Shown here: positions 8,908 through 18,692 of the stretch, piece by piece | Position numbering within the stretch: the first letter of the stretch is position 1 | Layout of the letters: each line of letters starts with the position of its first letter | Assembly: GCA_002350525.1 (NCBI GenBank) | Contig: DEFA01000051.1 | Location: 12,184-76,183, forward strand | Length of the DNA stretch: 64,000 nt | Direction: 5' to 3' | Origin: Lachnospiraceae bacterium UBA2864 | GTDB lineage: Bacteria; Bacillota; Clostridia; Lachnospirales; Lachnospiraceae | The notes under the pieces: generated by a model | Databases searched by the model: none | Told to the model about the DNA's origin: nothing | The model's input: only the letters and a program-made list of their open reading frames with translations | Translations under genes and position numbers: made by a program

Positions 8908-8953
8908 GGGGTAACACAGAATGAACTAATATACATCCATTCTGTGTTACCCC
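8908..8953 (-). terminator. Terminator-like 16-bp inverted repeat after cysS
   Basis: A perfect 16-bp inverted repeat GGGGTAACACAGAATG (8908-8923) and CATTCTGTGTTACCCC (8938-8953) with a 14-base loop lies just past the cysS stop. The minus-strand tail is TATTATTATT, not a pure T run, so it may also be a regulatory palindrome. Confidence 0.65.
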
Positions 8954-8978
8954 TTGATCATTCGCAGCTTTTAAAATT

Positions 8979-10463
8979 TTATATCAAATTCCATTTAACA
9001 CCCTCACGGGTATCCTTTATCTCAACGCCTTTTGCAAGAAGTTCGTCACGGATTGCATCGGCTTTTGCGAAATCCTTGGCTTTCTTGGCTGCGGCTCTCT
9101 GCTCGATTGCCTCCTTAATGAATGCCTCAAGTTCAGGATCGATATCTGCGGAATCGTCAAGAAGCGCATGTCCTATAAGATCAAGTGAAAGCACTTTGTC
9201 AAAGCTGTCGACTACAGCAAGCTTGGTAGCCGCATTCGTATCAGCCTTGAGAATATCATATAAAAGCGTGATTGCCATTGAAGTATTGAGATCATTTGAG
9301 ATTGCATCCGCAAATTTATCCTCAAACTCTTTCTTAACACCGGCATCTATATCTGAACGGTTTCTTATAGCCTCAAGGAAAGAGTCCCTGTTTTCGGCCG
9401 CTGCCTTAATTGTCTCATCGGAATTAATAAGCGATTCGACTTTCTTCACAAGATTATTATAAGCGGTAACCGTGTTATCCAGAACTTCATATGAGAACTC
9501 GAGCGGTTTTCTGTAATGTGACTGCAAGCAGAAAAATCTGTATACAAGCGGATCGTAACCTTTCTCCTGAAGTACCGAAACCGTAAGAACCGCTCCCTTG
9601 GACTTACTCATCTTTCCCGATCTGTCATTCAGGTGATTTGAGTGGAACCAGTATTTGCACCATCTGTGGCCCAGATAGCTCTCCGACTGCGCAATCTCAT
9701 TTGTATGATGTGGGAAAATGTTATCCACACCGCCGCAGTGAATATCAACATACTCTCCAAGATGTTTTATGGAAATGCATGAGCACTCAATATGCCATCC
9801 CGGATATCCTACTCCCCACGGGCTGTCCCATTTAAGAGCCTGATCTTCGAATTTTGATTTTGTAAACCAGAGAACAAAATCCGTCTTGTTTCTCTTAGCC
9901 AGATCCTCTTCAACGTCATCACGAACACCTATCTGAAGCTGTTCTTTTTCAATAGCCGAAGAGAATACATAATACTCTTCAAGCTTGCTGGTATCAAAAT
10001 ATACATTTCCACCTGCCACGTAAGCGTATCCCTTGTCGAGAAGCGTCTCAACCATATGGATAAACTCCGGAATACAGTTGGTTGCAGGCTCTATAACATC
10101 AGGACGCTTGTTTCCCACAGAATCAAAATCCTTGAAGAATGCCTTTGCATAAAAATCCGCAATCTCCATGATCGTCTTATGCTCACGCTTAGCTCCTTCA
10201 AGCATCTTATCCTCACCCGTATCTGCATCCGACGAAAGGTGTCCGACATCTGTTATATTCATTACACGTTTTACATCATAGCCACAATACTCAAGTGCTT
10301 TGATGAGTGTATCCTGCATGATGTAAGTACGGATATTTCCTATATGTGCAAAGTGATAGACTGTAGGTCCACAGGTGTACATAGAAACCTTACCCTCTTC
10401 ATTTGGTATAAACTCTTCAACCGTTCTTGAGAGCGTGTTGTAAAAACTGAATTTACGCGCCAT
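8979..10463 (-). CDS. cysS: Cysteine--tRNA ligase
   Basis: Class I aminoacyl-tRNA synthetase charging tRNA-Cys, essential for translation. Visible signatures are TCGPTVYHFAHIGNIRTY (about residues 30-47, containing the HIGH-type motif and a zinc-ligand Cys), the second zinc site GWHIECSCIS with HTNEIAQSES, and the KMSKSKG loop. The C-terminal anticodon-binding helices end in EGVKWNLI. At 494 residues it is slightly longer than the usual 460-470. A clear sigma-A promoter precedes it. I looked for a T-box leader and saw none. Transcribed alone. Confidence 0.97.
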   Translation of the reverse strand: MARKFSFYNTLSRTVEEFIPNEEGKVSMYTCGPTVYHFAHIGNIRTYIMQDTLIKALEYCGYDVKRVMNITDVGHLSSDADTGEDKMLEGAKREHKTIMEIADFYAKAFFKDFDSVGNKRPDVIEPATNCIPEFIHMVETLLDKGYAYVAGGNVYFDTSKLEEYYVFSSAIEKEQLQIGVRDDVEEDLAKRNKTDFVLWFTKSKFEDQALKWDSPWGVGYPGWHIECSCISIKHLGEYVDIHCGGVDNIFPHHTNEIAQSESYLGHRWCKYWFHSNHLNDRSGKMSKSKGAVLTVSVLQEKGYDPLVYRFFCLQSHYRKPLEFSYEVLDNTVTAYNNLVKKVESLINSDETIKAAAENRDSFLEAIRNRSDIDAGVKKEFEDKFADAISNDLNTSMAITLLYDILKADTNAATKLAVVDSFDKVLSLDLIGHALLDDSADIDPELEAFIKEAIEQRAAAKKAKDFAKADAIRDELLAKGVEIKDTREGVKWNLI

Positions 10464-10525
10464 TTTCTTTACTCCTTGACCATAATATATATCTCAAATT
10501 ATATTTTATAAAAACACTAAACTGA

Positions 10526-10555
10526 ATTATAACAAATATACTATCGATACTTCAA
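10526..10555 (-). promoter_or_regulatory. cysS promoter
   Basis: Read on the minus strand: TTGAAG (10555-10550), 18-base spacer, TATAAT (10531-10526). It lies about 60 bases before the cysS start and its AAGGAG site. Confidence 0.75.
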
Positions 10556-10713
10556 GATTTGTGCACTACTATTCACGACTGAATTTCAATCATATAAGAT
10601 AGTATCGTTCAAATATCTTTCAAAATTTAATTTATCTTTAATCTTCTCTAAAAGACTGTTTAATCAGACGATGTTATCATTTACTCATAAAATCAAAAGA
10701 AAGGAGCAGCAAC

Positions 10714-10887
10714 ATGGGTAATATCGTATATTTTAACAATATGAAGAATGCCGGAAGATTCAATGGTTTTATCTGGTCAATATGCGGAAATGATCTGCAT
10801 GTATACCGTGATGATGAAGAAGTTCCTGAAGACAGCCTCATCTATCAGCAGATAAAAAACAGACTGAACTTTAGAAAGGCATCTTAA
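10714..10887 (+). CDS. Small 57-residue protein of unknown function
   Basis: A short gene with ATG at 10714, TAA at 10885-10887, a strong AAGGAG site at 10701-10706 (7 bases before the start) and its own T-rich terminator at 10922-10956. The product begins MGNIVYFNNMKNAGRF and ends in a basic tail. It is soluble, has a single Cys and no recognised motif. The independent signals on both sides make it a real expressed unit rather than a chance frame. Function unknown. Confidence 0.7.
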   Translation: MGNIVYFNNMKNAGRFNGFIWSICGNDLHVYRDDEEVPEDSLIYQQIKNRLNFRKAS

Positions 10888-10921
10888 AATGAATTCAGAA
10901 CAAATAAACAGCATGTAAAAG

Positions 10922-10956
10922 GGAGAGGAAACGATAATTGTTACCTCTCCTTTTTT
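10922..10956 (+). terminator. Terminator after the 57-codon gene
   Basis: GGAGAGG (10922-10928) pairs with CCTCTCC (10944-10950), with AAC/GTT extending the stem inside, and is followed by TTTTTT (10951-10956). Read on the minus strand it would also follow the GH36 gene that ends at 10962. Confidence 0.85.
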
Positions 10957-10961
10957 ATGAT

Positions 10962-13061
10962 TTATTCCGATTGTCCATCCGTAAGCAGAATTGCCACAGC
11001 GTCAAAACTCTCTTCAAATTTCAGTCTGAGAGAGTCTTTCTCAATCCTGATGTCATGACTTCCCTGCTCATACACATCTCTTATCTTATAGTCCCCCTTA
11101 AGCGGCACGGCTATATCCTGCACGCCCTCATGAGCAAATGAATGAACTATTATCAGCACCTGACCGTTTTTCCCATAGCGTACTCCTGCCTGATAATCCA
11201 TTAAATCCCTGTTCGAATTCTGAAACGGTCCGAAACGTTCTGTTACGCCGCTTATGATAACCGGAGAGGCCTGTTTATAAAATATTACTCCTCTTCTTGC
11301 AAGAGACCACTGCTCCAAGCTTAGATCACATACATCTCCCGAGATACACAGTACACCATACATGGCCGCACAGACAGAATATGCTATACGCTTCAACTCA
11401 TCTTCTTTACGAAGTACTGCCCAGATCTGACTCTTTTGTGCAAGGATCAGATTCTGTAGATCGGCTGCTATAACCGGTATCTCCTTTTCTTCATGTGCAT
11501 CGGAAAATGAAAGATAATCTGCAAGTTCCATAAATCCCGGCTCAAGTCTGTGGCCACCGGAAGAGCACACCTCTATAGCGATTCCCGGAACACTCTCTCT
11601 GATCTTACGGAAGAAAGCTTTTGTCGCCTCTATACAGGATCTTAAACCTTCACCCGGACTGTCCGATCCGTCACATCCTATGCCGATGGTATCATTATAA
11701 TCAATCTTTATATAAGAAAAGCCGTTATCGTTTAGGAAGTCTATAACCTTTTCGGTCAGATAGTTTTCTACCCATTCACTTCTCATATCCCAGAATCGTC
11801 TGGTACCGGAAATTATAACCTTACCGTCCCTTGTGAGAAGATGCGCTGTGTCTTCGACTTTGTCCGAATCCTTTCCGACAACTTCCAGTTCAAACCAGAT
11901 ACCGGCCTTCATTCCGGCGTCATTTATCATGCTGACTGCTTTTTTGATACCGTTCGGAAACAGGTCGTCCGCGACTTTCCAGTCTCCCATATTATCCTGC
12001 CAGCCCTTGACCGAATCCGCATACCAGCCTGCGTCGATCACGAAATATTCGAAATCCTTACCGCTTATCACCGACAGAAGTTTCTTTATCACCTCTTCTC
12101 CCGGTTCACCCCAGGTTGTACAGTATTCATTGAATATTGCAGGTAAAGTAGAGACTCTCTGCTTCTCGGACAGATTACTCCTTTGTACATCCAGAAGTCT
12201 GTCGCACATAGTGGTAAAATCCACCCGTACCGCTGTGAGATAGGCCTCGGGTGTTGTAAATTCTTCTCCACATTTAAGATTTTTCCTCCAATGTCCGAAG
12301 TCATAATCCGCCAGTCCCGCACTAAGACTAAGCCCCTTATCGATTCTTACGGCCTCCATCTGCCAGGAAGATGAACATGCCAGTGTTATTCCCCAGAAGA
12401 TATTTCTCTGTCTGTCCTCTATAGCTGCAAAAGGGAAATATCCTCTTACGGGCATGGAACCTATACAGCCGAACTTCTCACATCTCACTCCGAAATCTGC
12501 CCATGAAGGCTCCAGAAGAAGGTCTTCTACAGCCCGTTCTTCATGTCTTCCTTCAGCACTCCATCTGCTCCTGTAACGGTGAAGAAAGAGTCTTCCCCTT
12601 CCCGTGTCCGAAGCATAAGGCGTCAATCCGAACAGATTTACGGATGAAAGTGCTTCGATAAAGCACTCCTCATTCGAAACATTTCTGATCTTCGTATATA
12701 CTCTGACTCCTCTCGAACCGGACGACGCGACAACTATATGATCGGCCTTTATTCCGCCGGAGAATCGCACCGTTGTTGTGATGGTTTTTTCATCTTCTGT
12801 CTCTTTAATGATCTGCGACTCATATACCATAGACATTGTGAGCGCGCTGTTATGTCTTGTCTCACCTGCCGCAAACCCGATCGATGTGGCATCCCCGACA
12901 GCCGATATCTGTATAAGCGGATCCGGACGGATCGAATCAAAATCTTCACCTTCTTCCCCTGCCGGCAGAAGTGAAAAAGAAACCTGACCTGAAGGGGCAA
13001 TAAGATAGACCGCCTCCATATCCGAAATCGGAATCCTTATCTGTTTTTCAACATTTTTCAT
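10962..13061 (-). CDS. GH36-type alpha-galactosidase-like glycoside hydrolase (divergent)
   Basis: A 699-residue clan GH-D enzyme related to GH36 alpha-galactosidases. The YIKIDYN strand places the nucleophile at about Asp454. EVCSSGGHRLEPG matches the CSSGG loop, and LSFSDAHEE carries the probable acid/base Asp in place of the usual SDxTD. The N-terminal half is the beta-sandwich typical of the family. It differs clearly from the second GH36 upstream, so it may prefer another alpha-galactoside or related sugar. It is the last gene of the importer operon, 58 bases after a permease. The start at 13061 is preferred because GGAGGA lies 13 bases upstream; the longer frame would have to begin before that site. 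Confidence 0.85.
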   Translation of the reverse strand: MKNVEKQIRIPISDMEAVYLIAPSGQVSFSLLPAGEEGEDFDSIRPDPLIQISAVGDATSIGFAAGETRHNSALTMSMVYESQIIKETEDEKTITTTVRFSGGIKADHIVVASSGSRGVRVYTKIRNVSNEECFIEALSSVNLFGLTPYASDTGRGRLFLHRYRSRWSAEGRHEERAVEDLLLEPSWADFGVRCEKFGCIGSMPVRGYFPFAAIEDRQRNIFWGITLACSSSWQMEAVRIDKGLSLSAGLADYDFGHWRKNLKCGEEFTTPEAYLTAVRVDFTTMCDRLLDVQRSNLSEKQRVSTLPAIFNEYCTTWGEPGEEVIKKLLSVISGKDFEYFVIDAGWYADSVKGWQDNMGDWKVADDLFPNGIKKAVSMINDAGMKAGIWFELEVVGKDSDKVEDTAHLLTRDGKVIISGTRRFWDMRSEWVENYLTEKVIDFLNDNGFSYIKIDYNDTIGIGCDGSDSPGEGLRSCIEATKAFFRKIRESVPGIAIEVCSSGGHRLEPGFMELADYLSFSDAHEEKEIPVIAADLQNLILAQKSQIWAVLRKEDELKRIAYSVCAAMYGVLCISGDVCDLSLEQWSLARRGVIFYKQASPVIISGVTERFGPFQNSNRDLMDYQAGVRYGKNGQVLIIVHSFAHEGVQDIAVPLKGDYKIRDVYEQGSHDIRIEKDSLRLKFEESFDAVAILLTDGQSE

Positions 13062-13119
13062 ATTATCTGTGCTTCCTCCTCTATGTGACAAAAGACAGGC
13101 CTAAGCCTGTCTTCTGCTG

Positions 13120-13950
13120 TTATTGTTTACTTCCCGATGTTGCTATACCCTCGATAAACTGCTTCTGGAACATCACATACAGGATGATCATCGGCACGCA
13201 CGAGATAAGTGCTGCCATCATAAGCTCCGGATATTTCTGCTGATACTGGCCGTTCATTTTTGCCAGTGCGCTGGCCAGTGTTGTTGCCTTATTATCAGGG
13301 CATACTATCATAGGCCACATCAGGTCCTTATATGCAAATACCGCTGTAAAGATACTAAGTGCCACAAGTGAAGACTTGGTGAGCGGTGCCATGATGTATA
13401 AAAATGTCTGTGGAATGTTACATCCGTCCAGTCTTGCCGCATCCTCCAGATCACGAGGAAGCTGCATGAATGCCTGTCTGAGAAGGAAGGTTCCGAAAGC
13501 CGAAACCATACCCGGAAATACCAGACCAAGGATTGAATTTGTCCAATGCAGATTACTTACCATGATGTACTGCGGAATAATGAAAATCTGTACCGGTATC
13601 ATCATCTGTAATAGTACAATGCCGAACATTATTTTTTTACCCTTAAATTCCAGCCTTGCAAATGCATATCCGCTGATTGCCGAAGTAATCAAAGCAAGTA
13701 CAACTCTTATCGCGATCATTGCCAGTGTATTGGCATATAATCTGACAAAGTCCATCGCCTTAACGACATTTCCGAAGTTTTCCACCTGCCACTTCTTCGG
13801 TACGATTACGAAAGGATCAACCTGCATAGTCTCTGCTACGGTCTTAAATGCCGTAAGCAGCATCCATAAAAACGGAACTATCATAGGTATAGATGCCAGG
13901 ATCAGGACAACATATGTAATTGCTTTATTTGTCTTACTTTTAGATTTCAT
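13120..13950 (-). CDS. Sugar ABC transporter permease, MalG type
   Basis: A 276-residue inner-membrane permease of the carbohydrate uptake (CUT1) family. About six hydrophobic segments are visible, the first at residues 10-30. The EAA loop that contacts the ATPase is seen at EDAARLDGCNIPQTFLYIMAPL (about residues 182-203). The end FIEGIATSGSKQ is typical of MalG-like proteins. With the MalF-like partner (17 bases upstream) and the binding lipoprotein it makes an importer, probably for alpha-galactosides given the two GH36 neighbours. No ATPase gene is in the operon; a shared MsmK-type ATPase elsewhere is likely. Confidence 0.93.
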   Translation of the reverse strand: MKSKSKTNKAITYVVLILASIPMIVPFLWMLLTAFKTVAETMQVDPFVIVPKKWQVENFGNVVKAMDFVRLYANTLAMIAIRVVLALITSAISGYAFARLEFKGKKIMFGIVLLQMMIPVQIFIIPQYIMVSNLHWTNSILGLVFPGMVSAFGTFLLRQAFMQLPRDLEDAARLDGCNIPQTFLYIMAPLTKSSLVALSIFTAVFAYKDLMWPMIVCPDNKATTLASALAKMNGQYQQKYPELMMAALISCVPMIILYVMFQKQFIEGIATSGSKQ

Positions 13951-13967
13951 AAGTTATTCATCTCCCT

Positions 13968-14855
13968 TTACTCATAATGAACCCATTTTTTCTGTCCGTT
14001 CAACTGAATAACGGTAAGTACCATGATCACTGCCAGAAGAAGTACGACTACAACCGCACCGTAACCCTTCTTGCTCTGTTCGAAGGAATACTTGTAGAAC
14101 AGCGATACAAGTGTTTCCGTCTTCTTCCATGCCGGGTTATTAAGATCTATAAGCATATAGATAAGGTCGAATACCTGCATGGCTCCTATTACTCTGGTCA
14201 CTACAACAAAGAAAATTGTAGGTGATATAAGCGGAATTGTTATTCTGGTCAGCTGCTGCCATCCTGTAGCGCCGTCCAGAGATGCGGCTTCATAATAATC
14301 TCTCGGTACACTCTGAAGTCCTGCCAAAAACAGTACCATGTTATACCCTATTACAGACCAGATACCGATCACTGCGATTGAAAATATCGCAATATTCGGA
14401 TTCGATATCCAATTCACTTTGATATGGAATATATTGTTGATCAAACCGAAATTAGAGTTATACAGCCATTTCCATACCATGGCGATGGCAGCAGGAGCAA
14501 CGACCATTGGAAGGAAGAATATTGTTCTAAAAACGCCGCGCCCCTTCATCTTTTTATTCAGCAGTACTGCCAAAAGGAGTCCAAGTACAACTGATATCGG
14601 AACCTCTACAAGAGCATACTTGATCGTGTTCCATAAAGCCTGCCAGATCTCTCCATCGCCGAATACCTTTTGATAATTCTTCAGCCCGACAAATATGTTG
14701 CCTTTCCCGAAATCACCGGTCTTGTAAAAACTCTGTATGACAGTCTGGATCATCGGATATATATTCAAAATGATAAGACCGATCATCGTAGGAAGGATGA
14801 ATATCCAACCCCATAAATTTTCACTTTTTTGTCTTGGTGACATTTTTATCTTCAC
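13968..14855 (-). CDS. Sugar ABC transporter permease, MalF type
   Basis: A 295-residue CUT1-family permease with about six membrane segments (first at residues 15-37). The EAA loop is EAASLDGATGWQQLTRITIPLI (about 188-209), ahead of the segment that begins SPTIFFVVV. It pairs with the MalG-like permease immediately downstream and follows the substrate-binding lipoprotein by 18 bases. This gene order is the standard for oligosaccharide importers such as the raffinose/melibiose msm and raf systems. Confidence 0.93.
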   Translation of the reverse strand: MKIKMSPRQKSENLWGWIFILPTMIGLIILNIYPMIQTVIQSFYKTGDFGKGNIFVGLKNYQKVFGDGEIWQALWNTIKYALVEVPISVVLGLLLAVLLNKKMKGRGVFRTIFFLPMVVAPAAIAMVWKWLYNSNFGLINNIFHIKVNWISNPNIAIFSIAVIGIWSVIGYNMVLFLAGLQSVPRDYYEAASLDGATGWQQLTRITIPLISPTIFFVVVTRVIGAMQVFDLIYMLIDLNNPAWKKTETLVSLFYKYSFEQSKKGYGAVVVVLLLAVIMVLTVIQLNGQKKWVHYE

Positions 14856-14873
14856 AGGAATCTATCTCCTTTA

Positions 14874-16247
14874 TTACTCTTCTGCGAGATCTTCATTCAT
14901 CTCTTCTGCAATCTCCTTGCAGACTTCATCAACAGGTCTGTCACCTGTCCATGCATCCTGAAGCTTCTCAATCATCATATCTTCCCAGATTGTTGTATCT
15001 CTGGAGTAAGGTCTGAATACAAGTTTTGCATCAAGCATCTTCATATGTCCATTAAGATCGAAGCACTCTACACTCTTAACCCATGCATCTGATGTTCCCT
15101 TGTATGCTGACATTGTTACACCGAGTTCAGCCTGCTTAAGCTGAGCTTCCTTTGATCCGAGGTACTCGATAAGGCTCCATGCTGCATCCGGATTCTTTGT
15201 GTTTGCTGCTGCAGCCCATCCAAGTCCGTTGTAGATTGAAACTCTGTCATCAGGTGTTGATGTATAAGGAAGAACTGCTACATCACAATTTGCTGCTGCA
15301 TATTCATTATCACGATAACCTGCAAGCATCCATGAACCATTGATAGCCATTGCTACCTTACCTGCACAAAGAAGTTCGTTAGGTGCTGTCTCTGAAACAG
15401 TTGCAAGATCAGGACATGAACCCTCTGCGATCATATCTGTAAAGAGCTGTACAGCCTTGATGGAGTTCGGATCATCCATACCTGACTTCTTCTTGTCTTC
15501 GCTGATTACATAACCGCCCATGGAGTAAATTGTGTTGTAATAACCTTCCTGATTATTTCCCGGTGCAAGTGCGAATCCCCAGTGATCATCGTTTGTAAGT
15601 TTCTTAGCTGCTTCCTTGAAATCATCCCATGTCCAGGTTTCATCCGGATAAGCAACACCCATTTCATCAAAGATAGTCTTATTATACCAAAGTGCGATAG
15701 TATCGATATCCTTAGGTACAGCATACTGCTTTCCGTCTGACTGATAAAGATTTACGATACCCTCATAATAGTTTGCCAAGTCGATCTTGTCGCTTGAAGC
15801 AATTCTGTCTGTGAGATCAAGGAGCTGATCGTTCTCCATATATTTCTGAGCTACATTTGAATGCATCCAGAATACATCAGGAAGCTCTCCACCTGTTGCG
15901 CCTGCTTCAAGAAGTGTCCAGTAGTTATTCCAGTCAACAACCTGAATGGTAGCCGATACTCCCGACTCTGCACTCCAGTCATCAACAATCTGCTGAAGTC
16001 CGGCTCTCTGGCCTTCATCCCAGATTGTAATTGTAAGCTGTCCTTCGACACTGTTTCCGATACTATCAGGCTGCACCTCTTCTGTTGTCTCTGAAGCTGT
16101 CTCTGTTGCTGCCTGTGTTGCCGCCTGTGTTGCTGCAGCAGTATCAGCCGTAGTAGCCGGCTCATCTCCCGAACCACCGCATCCTGCGAGATTCATAGCC
16201 ATTACAGTGCTCAACAAAAATGTTATTATCCTCTTTCTCATTTTCAT
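14874..16247 (-). CDS. Sugar-binding lipoprotein of ABC importer
   Basis: A 457-residue extracellular solute-binding protein (family 1). The signal peptide ends in the lipobox LAGC (about residues 20-23), so the protein is anchored by lipid on the outer face of the membrane. A flexible Ala/Thr/Gln-rich linker follows (about 30-62). The core starts at QLTITIWDEGQRAGL. Aromatic-rich stretches such as ALWYNKTIFDEMGV and NGSWMLAGY match sugar-binding proteins. It delivers sugar to the two downstream permeases; neighbouring GH36 enzymes suggest raffinose-family oligosaccharides or melibiose. Its upstream gap (16248-16398) carries a word shared with the promoter region of the first GH36 gene. Confidence 0.92.
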   Translation of the reverse strand: MKMRKRIITFLLSTVMAMNLAGCGGSGDEPATTADTAAATQAATQAATETASETTEEVQPDSIGNSVEGQLTITIWDEGQRAGLQQIVDDWSAESGVSATIQVVDWNNYWTLLEAGATGGELPDVFWMHSNVAQKYMENDQLLDLTDRIASSDKIDLANYYEGIVNLYQSDGKQYAVPKDIDTIALWYNKTIFDEMGVAYPDETWTWDDFKEAAKKLTNDDHWGFALAPGNNQEGYYNTIYSMGGYVISEDKKKSGMDDPNSIKAVQLFTDMIAEGSCPDLATVSETAPNELLCAGKVAMAINGSWMLAGYRDNEYAAANCDVAVLPYTSTPDDRVSIYNGLGWAAAANTKNPDAAWSLIEYLGSKEAQLKQAELGVTMSAYKGTSDAWVKSVECFDLNGHMKMLDAKLVFRPYSRDTTIWEDMMIEKLQDAWTGDRPVDEVCKEIAEEMNEDLAEE

Positions 16248-16340
16248 TCGTTTTCACCCCGTCTTTATATTATAGTTTATATAATCACCACGTACTCTTC
16301 TATACCGCTTATGATCACAACTACATGCTCATTGTAAGAG

Positions 16341-16353
16341 CGTAAGTGACATT
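16341..16353 (+). promoter_or_regulatory. Candidate AraC operator before the importer genes
   Basis: CGTAAGTGACATT at 16341-16353 matches, with one change, CGTAAGTCACATT read on the minus strand at 18705-18693 in the GH36/araC intergenic region. A related GTCATTTTGT lies at 16382-16391. The shared word in the two upstream regions of one sugar locus suggests a site for the local AraC regulator. Confidence 0.4.
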
Positions 16354-16398
16354 TTGGTATGGAATTTGGTGCTGTATTCATGTCATTTTGTGATATAA

Positions 16399-18597
16399 TC
16401 ACTTGGCTTCAAGCATTTCGACATAAGATACAAAGTCCCGGCCGATCGTCATGCCGTTAGAACCGAGCTTTCCGAGTGTAACGCCCATATTCATCAGCTC
16501 ATCACCGTAATACTCTTCGCCTCTTAAGCTGTATTTTTCTTCAGGGAGAAGGCCTGCCAGCTTCAAAAATCCCGGAAGCTGATTCACATTTGACCTCATA
16601 CAGTAAAGTGCGAAGATTGCTTTTCTACGGTCTTCGGACACTACCATCCACGCTGCCTGATCCGCTTCAAAAGGTGATCTGAGCCTGTAAAATGTACCAA
16701 ACTGGAATAGCTCACGATTTTCCTTCATGAAGATTATCTGCTTCTTTACCTCTTCGAATTCATCATCACTTATATGGTTCAGATCCAATTCATATCCAAA
16801 AGTTCCGTAATATGCTACATTTGCCCTTGTTCCGATCGATGTACTTCGTCCTGTCTGCTGGTTAGGTACAGCCGATACGTGAGCACCTATGGAAGATATC
16901 GGATATCCGTAGCTTGTACCGTACTGGATTCTGATCCTGTCTATAGCATCCGTATTATCCGAGCACCATCCCTGAGGTGCATAGTACAGCATGCCTGCAT
17001 CAAACCTGTTACCGCCCGAGGAGCAGGATTCAAACAGGATATCCGGGAAGTCCGTTCTGAGGCGCTCATACAGGCTGTAAACTCCCTTTATATACTTGTG
17101 ATAAACCATCCCCTGCTCTTCCGGAAGAAGATCCGCATTATAAACCTCTGTAAGGGATCTGTTCATATCCCATTTGATGTAGCTTACGGATGCGTTGGTC
17201 ATAACCTTCTTCAAAGCTTCGTATATATAGTCCACAACTTCTTTTTTGGAGAAATCCAGAACAAGCTGATGTCTGCCCAGCGATGATTTTCTTCCCGGTG
17301 TGGAAAGTGCCCATTCGGGATGTCTTCTGAACAGATTACTGTCCGGATTCACCATTTCCGGCTCGATCCAGAAACCGAACTTCATGCCGATTGCATTGAT
17401 CTTTCGAGCAAGTCCCGCGATTCCTTCGGGAAGTTTTTTCGGATTTTCCACCCAGTCTCCCAAGCCCGCAAAATCATCGTTTCTTTCGCCGAACCATCCG
17501 TCATCCAGAACAAAGAGCTCAACTCCCGCTTCCTTAGCCTTCCTGGCTATATCCAGAATCTTGGCTTCATCAAAGTCCATAAAGGTTGCTTCCCAGTTAT
17601 TGAGAAGGATCGGTCTCGGAGTATTCTTCCATTTTCCTCTGACCAGATTGTTGTTATACAGTTTATGATAGGTCTGGCTCAGATCATTAAGCCCGCTGTC
17701 CGTTCTTGCGATAAGTACTTCCGGAGTTTCAAAGGATTCTCCCGTTTTTAAAACCCAGGTAAATCTGTCGGGATGGATTCCCATAAGAAGTCTTAGTCTT
17801 CCGAAAGAATCGCACTCTGCTTTTGCTATGAAATTGCCGCTGTAGACAAAGGAAAGCCCGATTGCTTCTCCCATAAAATCATTTGTTTCCGGACGTTTCA
17901 CGATCACAAAAGGATTCTGATTTGCACTGGATATTCCCCTCTTACTCTCTATAGATACACTTCCTGCAGAAAGTTTTTTCACTACCGGCATACGTTCTCT
18001 CGCCCATGCTCCCGAAAACTGCATCCATTCATAATTCTGATCGGAAAGATCGAGACAGGCACTGAGCGCCCTTTTCAGCTTAACTCCGGCCGTTCCCTCA
18101 TTTTGAAACACAGTATGGCGGGCGATAACCGGATAGTCTTCGAAGATGGTATAAGATAAGATCATCTTCACTTTCGTCAGTTCGTCTTCAAGTACAACTT
18201 CCAGTGTCATGGCCTCATCTACTCCCGCATATGTTGCCGGAAGCCCCGGAAGCGCTTTCTTTCCTTTAAATATCCGATGGCTTTTATAGATAAAGCAGCT
18301 CACGCCTGAGCCGTTCGCACCCTCAACTTCATAGGCATGCGTACCGAAATCCGTAGCCCCGAAGAAAGGATATTCCTGACGATTCAGTTCCTGAGAATAG
18401 GATTCCGTATCCGGATCGAGAGCCACATTCGGCAGGCCGAAGCGGGTTACCACGTAAGACATATCCTCTTTATCGTGAATACGCTTACCGAAGTATATAT
18501 TTCCGAGGTCTCCCGTAGGAGTAACCCCCATGATATAACTGATCTTATCGTTATACAGATGAAACTGTTTGGATTTGCTATGCCATATAATATTCAT
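16399..18597 (-). CDS. Alpha-galactosidase, GH36 (raffinose/melibiose)
   Basis: A 732-residue classical GH36 alpha-galactosidase, the usual length of Firmicutes AgaA/RafA enzymes. It hydrolyses terminal alpha-1,6-galactose from melibiose, raffinose, stachyose or galactomannan. YIKWDMNR carries the nucleophile Asp477, ESCSSGGNRFD the substrate loop, and WCSDNTD the acid/base Asp547; these positions nearly equal those of the characterised Geobacillus enzymes (478 and 548, from memory). No signal peptide, so it acts in the cytoplasm on imported sugar. It is first in the sugar locus and divergent from the AraC regulator. Confidence 0.95.
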   Translation of the reverse strand: MNIIWHSKSKQFHLYNDKISYIMGVTPTGDLGNIYFGKRIHDKEDMSYVVTRFGLPNVALDPDTESYSQELNRQEYPFFGATDFGTHAYEVEGANGSGVSCFIYKSHRIFKGKKALPGLPATYAGVDEAMTLEVVLEDELTKVKMILSYTIFEDYPVIARHTVFQNEGTAGVKLKRALSACLDLSDQNYEWMQFSGAWARERMPVVKKLSAGSVSIESKRGISSANQNPFVIVKRPETNDFMGEAIGLSFVYSGNFIAKAECDSFGRLRLLMGIHPDRFTWVLKTGESFETPEVLIARTDSGLNDLSQTYHKLYNNNLVRGKWKNTPRPILLNNWEATFMDFDEAKILDIARKAKEAGVELFVLDDGWFGERNDDFAGLGDWVENPKKLPEGIAGLARKINAIGMKFGFWIEPEMVNPDSNLFRRHPEWALSTPGRKSSLGRHQLVLDFSKKEVVDYIYEALKKVMTNASVSYIKWDMNRSLTEVYNADLLPEEQGMVYHKYIKGVYSLYERLRTDFPDILFESCSSGGNRFDAGMLYYAPQGWCSDNTDAIDRIRIQYGTSYGYPISSIGAHVSAVPNQQTGRSTSIGTRANVAYYGTFGYELDLNHISDDEFEEVKKQIIFMKENRELFQFGTFYRLRSPFEADQAAWMVVSEDRRKAIFALYCMRSNVNQLPGFLKLAGLLPEEKYSLRGEEYYGDELMNMGVTLGKLGSNGMTIGRDFVSYVEMLEAK

Positions 18598-18692
18598 TCG
18601 AAAAGCCTTTCATATATGATTGATCAAGATATTCATACTATACGAAGAACAACAGGCAAAAAACATGGTTTGGTTTGATATTAACATGTCAT

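Noticed and set aside
10464..10713. T-box leader for cysS
   Set aside because: An ordinary promoter lies about 60 bases before the start and no T-box sequence or antiterminator was found.
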